Shown here in pieces: positions 1 through 6,500 of a stretch of DNA of 12,768 bases. The first letter of the stretch is position 1, and each line of letters begins with the position of its first letter. The stretch lies in the NCBI GenBank assembly GCA_027040585.1, contig JALULU010000108.1, forward strand, positions 1 to 12,768, written 5' to 3'. The notes beneath the pieces were generated by a model. That model was given only the letters and a program-made list of their open reading frames with translations. It searched no databases and was not told the DNA's origin. Source of the DNA: Acidobacteriota bacterium. Its GTDB lineage: Bacteria; Acidobacteriota; JAAYUB01; JAMOQF01. Both the position numbers and the translations under genes were made by a program.

Positions 1-252
1 CTTAAAAAAGATGAAGGTGGAAGGCATAAACCTTTCTTTAGTGGATATAGACCACAGTTTTATTTCAGGACAACTGATGTTACAGGTTCCATAACACTTC
101 CAGAAAGTGTAGAGATGGTTATGCCTGGTGATAATGTTGAGCTTACTGTTGAATTGATTACTCCAATTGCTATGGAAAAAGGATTAAAATTTGCTATTAG
201 AGAAGGTGGAAGAACAGTTGGTGCAGGAAGTATTACTGAGATTATAAAATAA
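1..252 (+). CDS. tuf: Elongation factor Tu, C-terminal part (5' truncated by window edge)
   Basis: The first 83 codons, read in frame from base 1 to a TAA at 250-252, encode the last beta-barrel domain (domain 3) of EF-Tu, the GTPase that brings aminoacyl-tRNA to the ribosomal A site. Diagnostic stretches are KDEGGRHKPFFSGYRPQFYF, the TTDVTG turn, EMVMPGDN, and the terminal AIREGGRTVGAG, all very close to E. coli EF-Tu. The Gln in RPQFYF and the Ala in AIREGG, positions tied to kirromycin sensitivity in E. coli, are unchanged. The GTP-binding domain lies outside the window. rpmG follows 22 nt downstream with no terminator between, so the two are probably cotranscribed. Identity is essentially certain; whether this is the only tuf copy cannot be told. 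Confidence 0.97.
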   Translation, partial: LKKDEGGRHKPFFSGYRPQFYFRTTDVTGSITLPESVEMVMPGDNVELTVELITPIAMEKGLKFAIREGGRTVGAGSITEIIK

Positions 253-274
253 ATATTGTGATTGGCGGTGAATA

Positions 275-430
275 ATGGGCGAAAGAGATGTAGTACATTT
301 AATGTGCAGTGAGTGTAAGAGGAAAAATTATAGTACAACAAGGAATAAGAAAAAGAGACCTGATAAATATGAACTCAAGAAGTATTGTCCCTTTTGTAAA
401 AAACATACGCTGCACAAAGAAGTTAAATAA
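275..430 (+). CDS. rpmG: 50S ribosomal protein L33
   Basis: This 51-residue basic protein of the large ribosomal subunit sits near the E-site tRNA. The ATG at 275 follows a weak GGCGGTG ribosome-binding site at 264-270. The reading frame MGERDVVHLMCSECKRKNY ... KYCPFCKKHTLHKEVK matches L33 from end to end. Cysteines 11, 14, 38 and 41 form two CxxC knuckles, so this is the zinc-binding (C+) form of L33, as opposed to the cysteine-free paralogue some bacteria make under zinc starvation. It lies between tuf and the tRNA-Trp gene, a common order in bacteria. The stop codon ends only 9 nt before the tRNA, so the mRNA 3' end is probably created by tRNA processing or continues into secE. Confidence 0.95.
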   Translation: MGERDVVHLMCSECKRKNYSTTRNKKKRPDKYELKKYCPFCKKHTLHKEVK

Positions 431-439
431 ATTTTGTGC

Positions 440-515
440 AGGCCAGTAGCTCAACTGGGAGAGCACCGGTCTCCAAAACCGGGGGTTGGGGGTTCGATTC
501 CCTCCTGGCCTGCCA
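440..515 (+). tRNA. trnW: tRNA-Trp (anticodon CCA)
   Basis: A full 76-nt cloverleaf can be folded by hand. The acceptor stem is AGGCCAG/CTGGCCT (7 bp) and the D stem is GCTC/GAGC with an 8-nt loop. The anticodon stem is CCGGT/ACCGG with loop CTCCAAA. A 5-nt variable loop GGGTT precedes the T stem GGGGG/CCCTC (one G.U pair) with loop TTCGATT. The anticodon CCA at 473-475 reads UGG (Trp). The discriminator is G and the 3' CCA is encoded at 513-515. Sixteen of 21 stem pairs are G-C. The gene sits 9 nt after rpmG and 23 nt before secE without its own visible promoter or terminator, so it is likely excised from the operon transcript by RNase P and 3' nucleases. Confidence 0.97.
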
Positions 516-538
516 TAAAAAAATGATGGTGGTAGGAA

Positions 539-754
539 GTGAATAAGATAATAGAATTGTTAAAGAGATTTAAAACTTTTGTACAGGAAACAAAAACTGA
601 ATTAAAAAAAGTTTCCTGGCCAAATAAAGATGAAGTTTACAGGGTTACAATAATTGTTATTGCAACTTCCTTTTTCTTTGGTTTTTATCTTTTTGTTGTG
701 GACCTTGCTTTGCAGTTTGGAATTAATTACATAATGAAAGTATTTAGAGGATGA
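539..754 (+). CDS. secE: Preprotein translocase subunit SecE
   Basis: This is the essential SecE subunit of the SecYEG channel in the inner membrane; it clamps SecY and stabilises the translocon. The 71-residue protein has an amphipathic N-terminal helix (about 1-20) and the family signature ELKKVSWPNKDEV at 21-33. A single transmembrane helix spans roughly residues 36-60 and a short tail follows. This is the common single-span form; E. coli SecE is longer with three spans. The start is GTG at 539. No other usable in-frame start precedes the conserved region, although TTG at 557 is formally possible. The best Shine-Dalgarno is GGTGG at 528-532. The AGGA at 534-537 is too close. Two ATGs at 523 and 526 are in another frame that stops after a few codons. 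nusG starts 5 nt after the stop, the usual secE-nusG pair. Confidence 0.95.
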   Translation: MNKIIELLKRFKTFVQETKTELKKVSWPNKDEVYRVTIIVIATSFFFGFYLFVVDLALQFGINYIMKVFRG

Positions 755-759
755 AGTAG

Positions 760-1308
760 ATGACTGAAGAACAGAAAATGAAGTGGTATGTTGTCCATAC
801 CTATTCGGGATATGAGAGAAAAGTAGCAGAGCACATATATGCTAAACTTGAAGTTTCAGGAGAAGAATTTCAAAATAGGGTGGGACAGATTTTGATACCG
901 ACTGAGGATATTGTTGAAATAAAGAATGGAAAAAAGTGTATAACCTCTCGGGTTTTGTATCCAGGGTATGTCTTTGTTCAAATGGATTTGAATGATGCAT
1001 TATGGCATCTTATAAGAAGAGTACCAAGAGTCACGGGTTTTCTTGGGAGTGGTAAAAGACCTACTCCCCTTACTGAAGAAGAAGTGGAAGAACTTATGGA
1101 GCAACTTGCTAAAAGTGCTGAGAAGCCCAGACCAAAGGTTAGTTTTAGTAGAGGAGATGCAGTTAAAATTATTGATGGACCTTTTAAAAATTTTACAGGG
1201 ATTGTTGAAGAAGTGAACGAAGAAAAGAACTCTCTAAAGGTTTCTGTTACAATTTTTGGGAGACCTACCCCTGTTGTTTTAAAATTTCTTGAGGTTGAAA
1301 AGTTATAA
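760..1308 (+). CDS. nusG: Transcription termination/antitermination factor NusG
   Basis: NusG binds the RNA polymerase clamp to suppress or promote pausing and uses its C-terminal domain to contact Rho or ribosomal protein S10. The 182 residues split into an N-terminal NGN domain (about 8-110; KWYVVHTYSGYERKVAEH at 8-25, LYPGYVFVQM at 66-75, VTGFLG at 91-96) and a KOW domain (about 127-182; SRGDAVKIIDGPFKNFTGIV). A charged linker joins them. The length is the normal size with no domain II insert. The ATG at 760 follows GAGGATGAAG, which overlaps the secE stop, suggesting coupled translation. An alternative start at Met7 would still keep the NGN domain. The stop at 1306-1308 overlaps the rplK ribosome-binding site. 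Confidence 0.97.
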   Translation: MTEEQKMKWYVVHTYSGYERKVAEHIYAKLEVSGEEFQNRVGQILIPTEDIVEIKNGKKCITSRVLYPGYVFVQMDLNDALWHLIRRVPRVTGFLGSGKRPTPLTEEEVEELMEQLAKSAEKPRPKVSFSRGDAVKIIDGPFKNFTGIVEEVNEEKNSLKVSVTIFGRPTPVVLKFLEVEKL

Positions 1309-1317
1309 GGAGTAAAA

Positions 1318-1746
1318 ATGGCTAAAAAAGTTGTAACAAAAATAAAATTGCAGATCCCTGCAGGTAGTGCCAATCCTTCTCCGCCTATAGGTCCTGCTCT
1401 TGGACAGGCTGGATTGAATATAATGGGTTTTTGTAAGGAATTTAATGCCAGAACTCAAAAGTTGGAGAAGGGTTTAATTATCCCTGTAGTTATAACAGTG
1501 TATCAAGATAAGTCTTTTTCCTTTATTTTAAAGACACCACCTGCATCTGTTTTGTTGAAAAGAGCAGCAAAAATAGCTAAAGGATCTTCTGAACCCAATA
1601 AGGATAAAGTTGCTAAATTAACTATGGAGCAGATAAAAGAGATAGCAAAGGAAAAGATGAAGGACCTTAACTGTTATGATATTGATGCTGCAGCAAAGAT
1701 AATTATTGGTTCTGCAAGAAGTATGGGAATTGAAATTATAGAGTAG
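1318..1746 (+). CDS. rplK: 50S ribosomal protein L11
   Basis: L11 binds 23S rRNA at the GTPase-associated centre at the base of the L7/L12 stalk and is needed for factor-dependent GTP hydrolysis and for stringent-response signalling by RelA. The 142-residue length is normal. The N-terminal domain carries the invariant proline-rich stretch PAGSANPSPPIGPALGQAG (residues 14-32) followed by NIMGFCKEFNART. The C-terminal rRNA-binding domain covers about 75-142 and ends GSARSMGIEIIE. The Shine-Dalgarno TAAGGAG overlaps the nusG stop codon, 9 nt before the ATG, indicating translational coupling. In E. coli, L1 represses translation at the rplK leader. Here there is almost no leader, so any L1-responsive site would have to lie inside the end of nusG; I could not identify one by eye. 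Confidence 0.97.
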   Translation: MAKKVVTKIKLQIPAGSANPSPPIGPALGQAGLNIMGFCKEFNARTQKLEKGLIIPVVITVYQDKSFSFILKTPPASVLLKRAAKIAKGSSEPNKDKVAKLTMEQIKEIAKEKMKDLNCYDIDAAAKIIIGSARSMGIEIIE

Positions 1747-1755
1747 GGGTAAAAA

Positions 1756-2460
1756 ATGGCAAAACGCGGTAAGAAGTATTTAATTGCACTTAAGCAAATT
1801 GAAAAGCCTGAATATGATTTAAAGGAGGCTATGGAGCTTATAAAAAATATAAGCTTTGCCAGGTTTGATGAAACGGTAGAATTGTCAGTTAAGTTGGGAG
1901 TAGATCCCAGAAAAACTGACCAACAGGTTCAGGGAACAGTTTTACTACCAAATGGGCATGGTTTAAATAAAAAAGTAGTTGTTATAGCATCGGCAGATAA
2001 AGTGTCTGAGGCAAGAGAAGCTGGAGCTGATGAAGTTGGCGGTGTTGATTTTTGTGAGAAGATCAAAAATGGATACCTTGACTTTGATGCCTTAATTGCT
2101 ACACCTGATATGATGAGAGATGTTGGTAAACTTGGTAGAATTTTGGGACCACGTAAGTTGATGCCTAATGCCAAAACTGGAACTGTAACCTTTAACGTAG
2201 GTAAAATTGTGAGAGATTTGAAATATGGACTGATTTCCTACAAGACGGATAAAACAGCAAACGTTCATACAATAATTGGAAAACTTTCTCTTGGCCCTGA
2301 GAAATTGTATGAAAATGCTGTTTCTGTTCTGGAATCCATTATACGTGCTAAACCACCTGCAGCTAAAGGAAAATATATAAAATCTATACACGTGGCTTCC
2401 ACAATGAGTCCAGGTATAAAAATTTCTCAAACTTCATTAGATCAAATTGCGAGGAAATAA
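1756..2460 (+). CDS. rplA: 50S ribosomal protein L1
   Basis: L1 binds 23S rRNA helices 76-78 to form the mobile L1 stalk that handles deacylated E-site tRNA, and in many bacteria it represses its own operon. The 234 residues match the family length. Recognisable stretches include ISFARFDETVELSVKLGVD near residues 31-49, VQGTVLLPNGHG, DMMRDVGKLGRILGPRKLMP up to about residue 137, PNAKTGTVTFNV, and the final SIHVASTMSPGIKI. The usual MPNPKxGT motif reads MPNAKTGT here, a mild change. The ATG at 1756 follows GAGTAGGGGTAAAA, which overlaps the rplK stop. rplJ starts only 2 nt after this stop, with its ribosome-binding site inside the last rplA codons. Confidence 0.97.
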   Translation: MAKRGKKYLIALKQIEKPEYDLKEAMELIKNISFARFDETVELSVKLGVDPRKTDQQVQGTVLLPNGHGLNKKVVVIASADKVSEAREAGADEVGGVDFCEKIKNGYLDFDALIATPDMMRDVGKLGRILGPRKLMPNAKTGTVTFNVGKIVRDLKYGLISYKTDKTANVHTIIGKLSLGPEKLYENAVSVLESIIRAKPPAAKGKYIKSIHVASTMSPGIKISQTSLDQIARK

Positions 2461-2462
2461 AA

Positions 2463-2984
2463 GTGAGAAGAGATCAAAAAGAACAACTGAGAGATGAGTT
2501 AAATGAAATTTTTTCAAAGGTAAATAACGCTGTAATACTTTCATTCTCAAATTTTACAGTTAATGATGTTAATAACCTTAGAAGGAAGTTGAGAGAGTCA
2601 AATTGTAGTTATAAGGTTATAAAAAACAGAATTGCTAAAATAGCTGCTAAAGGGACTCCAATGGAGAAGGTTATAGATGTATTTGAAGGTGTTACAGCAA
2701 TAGCTTATACCTTTGATGATGAGCCTTCAAAAGTGGCAAAACTTTTGAAGGATTTTCAAAAAGATTTAAAGGTTTTTGAGTTTAAAGGTTTCATTGTTGA
2801 TGGGGAACCATACAAAGGTGACCATCTTGATATGGTAGCAAGTTTACCTTCAAGAACTGAGCTTGTAGCAAAATTTGCTACTGCTCTTGCATATCCTGTG
2901 GTTACTTTTGCAAGATTGCTCAAGTCTCCCATCAGGGATGTTGCCTTGGTATTTTCTGAAGTTGGTAAGAAAAAAAATAATTAA
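2463..2984 (+). CDS. rplJ: 50S ribosomal protein L10
   Basis: L10 (P0) is the base of the ribosomal stalk: its N-terminal domain binds 23S rRNA beside L11 and its C-terminal helix carries L7/L12 dimers. The protein has 173 residues. The N-terminal part MRRDQKEQLRDELNEIF ... VILSFSNFTVNDVNNLRRKLR and SYKVIKNRIAKIA are typical. The C-terminal helix around LVAKFATALAYPVVTFARLL fits the L7/L12-binding segment. The start is GTG at 2463, with an AGGA ribosome-binding site at 2452-2455 inside the rplA coding sequence. In E. coli and many other bacteria an L10 leader RNA in front of rplJ senses the L10-L7/L12 complex; a 2-nt gap leaves no room for it. Translation is probably coupled to rplA. Confidence 0.96.
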   Translation: MRRDQKEQLRDELNEIFSKVNNAVILSFSNFTVNDVNNLRRKLRESNCSYKVIKNRIAKIAAKGTPMEKVIDVFEGVTAIAYTFDDEPSKVAKLLKDFQKDLKVFEFKGFIVDGEPYKGDHLDMVASLPSRTELVAKFATALAYPVVTFARLLKSPIRDVALVFSEVGKKKNN

Positions 2985-3010
2985 AAATAAAAGTATGGAG
3001 GTATTTTAGA

Positions 3011-3397
3011 ATGGGTATAACAAGGGAAGATATCTTAAATTGGCTTGATGAAGCTCCCATGGGTGAAGTAATGCAGCTTGTAAAAGATATTGAGGATAAA
3101 TATGATGTTTCTGCAACTGCTGCTGCACCAGTTATGATGGGTGCTATGCCAGGAGCTGCTGCTGGAGAGCAGGAAGAGGAAAAAACTGAATTTGAAGTAG
3201 TGTTAAAAGAATACGATGCCAAGAACAAGATAAAAGTAATTAAAGTTGTCAGGGAAGTTACAAGTCTTGGGCTTAAAGAGGCAAAGGACGTTGTTGAAGG
3301 TGTTCCAAGCACTATTAAAGAGGCAGCTTCTAAAGAAGAGGCAGAAGAGATTAAGAAAAAATTTGCAGAAGTTGGTGGAGTGATAGAAATAAAGTAA
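3011..3397 (+). CDS. rplL: 50S ribosomal protein L7/L12
   Basis: L7/L12 is the multicopy stalk protein that recruits translation factors to the ribosome and stimulates their GTPase activity. The 128 residues show the three usual parts: an N-terminal dimerisation and L10-binding segment (about 1-35, TREDILNWLDEAPMGEVMQL), and an Ala/Gly/Met-rich hinge running into an acidic EQEEEK stretch (about 36-58). The globular C-terminal domain (about 59-128) contains KIKVIKVVREVTSLGLKEAK and ends EVGGVIEIK. A strong GGAGGT at 2997-3002 lies 8 nt before the ATG, consistent with the high expression needed for a protein present in several copies per ribosome. It is the last gene before the hairpin and T-tract at 3429-3468. 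Confidence 0.97.
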   Translation: MGITREDILNWLDEAPMGEVMQLVKDIEDKYDVSATAAAPVMMGAMPGAAAGEQEEEKTEFEVVLKEYDAKNKIKVIKVVREVTSLGLKEAKDVVEGVPSTIKEAASKEEAEEIKKKFAEVGGVIEIK

Positions 3398-3428
3398 TTT
3401 ATGAAATCTATTAAAATTGAGTTATTTT

Positions 3429-3468
3429 AGAATGAGGGAGATATTTTTCTCCTTCATTCTATTTTTTT
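3429..3468 (+). terminator. Intrinsic terminator/attenuator between rplL and rpoB
   Basis: A 13-bp stem, AGAATGAGGGAGA paired with TCTCCTTCATTCT (one G.T position), encloses a 6-nt TATTTT loop at 3429-3460. It is followed by A and seven Ts at 3462-3468, the form of a Rho-independent terminator. Because an intact rpoB follows with its own promoter, it may act as a partial attenuator, as is known for the rplL-rpoB gap of E. coli. The degree of read-through cannot be judged from sequence. Confidence 0.8.
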
Positions 3469-3469
3469 A

Positions 3470-3498
3470 TTTACAATCATAAAAAAAAATGATAAAAT
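3470..3498 (+). promoter_or_regulatory. Predicted sigma-70-type promoter for rpoBC
   Basis: TTTACA at 3470-3475 (5 of 6 to TTGACA) and TAAAAT at 3493-3498 (5 of 6 to TATAAT) are separated by exactly 17 nt. They lie directly after the T-tract of the rplL-rpoB terminator and about 80 nt before the rpoB start. Predicted initiation near 3505 would give a leader of about 70 nt. In AT-rich DNA such matches arise by chance, but the spacing and the position after a terminator make a real promoter likely. Confidence 0.65.
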
Positions 3499-3576
3499 TA
3501 ATCCTTCTTTTTTAACTATGTGTAATAAAGGAGTGTTAAATCACCTCATCATATCCCAATAATTGGAGATTTAAAT
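3499..3576 (+). promoter_or_regulatory. rpoB leader with Shine-Dalgarno inside a small palindrome
   Basis: The untranslated leader ends with GGAG at 3565-3568, 8 nt before the rpoB ATG, which supports that start. The palindrome CCAAT-A-ATTGG at 3556-3566 overlaps the first two bases of this site and could form a short hairpin. An AAAGGAG at about 3527-3533 has no good start codon after it. I see no recognised riboswitch or protein-binding leader. Confidence 0.45.
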
Positions 3577-6500
3577 ATGCCATATAAAACAAAAATCATG
3601 AGGGATAGATATGATTTTAGCAGCGTAAAAACTGCTATACCTATTCCTAATTTGATGGAACTTCCTAAGCAGTCCTATGAAAGATTTTTACAGATGGATA
3701 AACTTCCTGAGGAGAGAGAAAATATTGGACTGCAAGCAGTATTTAATTCAGTTTTTCCCATAGAGGATTTTAAGGGGAATTGTACTCTTGAATTTGTTGA
3801 GTATACTGTTGGAAACTGGGAATGTAAATGTGGAAATCTTGTAGGTATAGAAAATTTAAAATTTGAATGCAAAAAATGTGGGAAATTTCTTACAGGAAAT
3901 CCTGAACATATTGGACACATTGTATGTCCATTTTGTGGTGCCAGAAATGAAAATAAATTTAAAAGATGTGAAAATTGTGGAGACCCTGTTGGCTTAAAAT
4001 TGAAATATGATGTAGAAGAGTGTATTGATAGGGGTCTGACCTATGGTGTGCCTTTGAAAGTAAAAGTTAGAATGGTTCTCTGGGAATCTGGAGATGGATC
4101 CTCAAAGAGTGAGAGAACTATTACAGATATTAAGGAACAAGAGGTTTATTTTACAGATATTCCACTTATGACACCTCGCGGTACTTTTGTTGTTAATGGA
4201 ACAGAAAGAGCTGTGGTAAATCAGATTCACAAATCTCCTGGAGTATTTTTTGAAGCAGATTTTAAAAAGAAATTTTTTCTTGGTAAAATAATTCCCTATA
4301 GAGGTTCGTGGGTAGAATTTGAGATTGATGGAAAAAATATTCTTTATATCAGAATTGATAGGAAAAAGAGATTTCTATCATCTATATTTTTAAGGGCTCT
4401 TGGCTATGAGAGCAATGAAGAAATTTTAAATCTTTTCTACACTCCTGTTAAAATTTTTTCCCAGAAAGAAAAATTTTTTAGAAAGACAGATGATTCTATT
4501 GTGGGATTTAAGTTACCAACAAATATTGTAGATCCAGAAGATCCTGAAGATATAATTTATAAGGCGAATAGCAAAATAACTAAAGCACACATTGAGACAT
4601 TTAAAGATATTGGAATAGATAAAATTGAATTGTCATCTGAATTGCTTAAAGGTGCAATATTACTTCACGATGTTGTTGATTATGATACAGGTGAAATAAT
4701 AGCAGAGGCAAATGATTTTATTACACCTACGATTTTAAGTGAATTAAAGAGATTAGGTTATAGTGAATTTGAAGTTGCCTTTCCTGAATTTGATCCTGTG
4801 GGACCAATTATTTCTAATACTTTGAGAAAAGACATAGAAATGACCCATGAGGAGGCGTTAAAAGAATTTTACAGGAAGTTAAGACCTGGAGAACCTCCAA
4901 CTGTTGAGACGGCAGCAAAGATGTTTGATTCCATGTTTTTTGATCCTAAAAGGTATGATTTCTCGAGGGTTGGAAGATTAAAATATAATTTAAGATTTGG
5001 AGAAAACGTTCCTCTTGAGAAGAGTATTTTAAGTAAAGAGGATTTTTTAAGGGTTATAAATTATCTTTTGAGAATCCCACAGGGATATGGTAGTCCTGAT
5101 GATATAGATCATCTTGGAAATAGAAGGGTTCGTTCGGTTGGAGAGTTGGTTGAAAATCAATTTAGAATTGGCCTTGTGAGAATGGAGAGAAGCATAAAGG
5201 AAAAGATGACCTTACATGCTGAAATCAATAAGGCAGTTCCATCGGAATTGATAAATGCTAAACCAATTACTGCTGCTCTTATGGAATTTTTTGGGAGTAG
5301 CCAATTGTCTCAGTTTATGGATCAGACTAACCCTCTTGCTGCAATTACTCATAAAAGAAGACTTTCTGCACTTGGCCCCGGTGGAATATCAAGGGATAGG
5401 GCAGGGTTTGAAGTGCGTGACGTTCATCCTTCACACTATGGAAGATTGTGTCCAATTGAAACACCTGAAGGGCCAAATATTGGATTAATTTCTTCTCTTA
5501 GTTGCTTTGCCAAGGTAAATGAATTTGGGTTTATTGTAACCCCATATAAAAAGGTCGAAAATGGAAAAATCTTAGATCATGTCAGGATAACTGATTTAGG
5601 GGATACCGATTTTAAAATAAACGAAATTGTGCTTGAGGAAGATGTTAATAAAGTAAATGAGAAACTTTTAAAAGAGGGAAAGGAACCAGCAAGTTATGAA
5701 CCACATGCCTTTTATTTAACAGCATGGGAAGAAGAAGATTATGTAATAGCCCAGTCAACTGTAAAAAAGGATGAAAACAACAATATTTTAGCTGAACACG
5801 TCGATGCAAGGTATCGTGGAGATTTTATCCTGGCGAGAAGAGAGGATATTAATTTTATAGATACTTCACCACAACAACCTGTGAGTGTGGCAGCATCTCT
5901 CATTCCATTTTTAGAACATGATGATGCTAACAGGGCGTTGATGGGTTCTAACATGCAGAGGCAGGCTGTCCCACTATTGACAAGTGAAGCACCTATTGTT
6001 GGTACAGGAATGGAACAAATTGCTGCCAGAGATTCAGGTGTTGTTGTGGTTTGTAAAAGGAGCGGTGTTGTCGAAAAAGTAGATGCCCAGAGGATAATAG
6101 TCAGGGTTACAGGCGAGAATTATGAAGATGAACTTGAGGAAGCAGGTGTAGATGTTTACAAATTAAACAAGTTTAGAAGATCTAATCAGGACACATGTAT
6201 AAATCAGAAGCCACTTGTTAAGGTTGGGGATTATGTTGAGAAGGGGCAGGTAATAGCTGATGGTCCCTGTACTGATAGAGGAGAACTGGCACTTGGTAAG
6301 AATGTACTTGTTGCGTTTATGCCATGGGATGGATACAATTATGAAGATGCTATACTTTTAAGTCAAAGACTTGTAAAAGATGATGTATATACAAGTATTC
6401 ACATAAAGGAACTTGAAATTGAGGCAAGGGATACTAAACTTGGTCCTGAAGAAATAACCCGTGATATACCGAACATAAATAATGAAAATTTATTAAAAGA

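Noticed and set aside
978..1373. A 131-codon minus-strand open frame across nusG and rplK.
   Set aside because: It overlaps two certain genes and has no recognisable domain or ribosome-binding site; it is a shadow frame.
3502..3533. Possible leader hairpin TCCTT/AAGGA upstream of rpoB.
   Set aside because: It has only five pairs with a loop of over 20 nt and no extension of the stem, too weak to support a regulatory structure.
3518..3562. A 14-codon ORF in the rpoB leader (ATG at 3518, stop at 3560-3562), possibly a leader peptide.
   Set aside because: It has no Shine-Dalgarno before the ATG and no telling codon run, and short ORFs are expected by chance in a leader of this length.
5281..5400. 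Possible natural rifampicin resistance in RpoB (Ala at the positions of E. coli S522 and E523).
   Set aside because: The key contact residues equivalent to Q513, D516, H526 and S531 are intact, and Ala at the 522 position occurs in susceptible bacteria such as Bacillus.
5255..5488. A + strand 77-codon frame inside rpoB at the rifampicin region.
   Set aside because: It is out of frame with highly conserved rpoB sequence, and its Leu-rich product has no family likeness.
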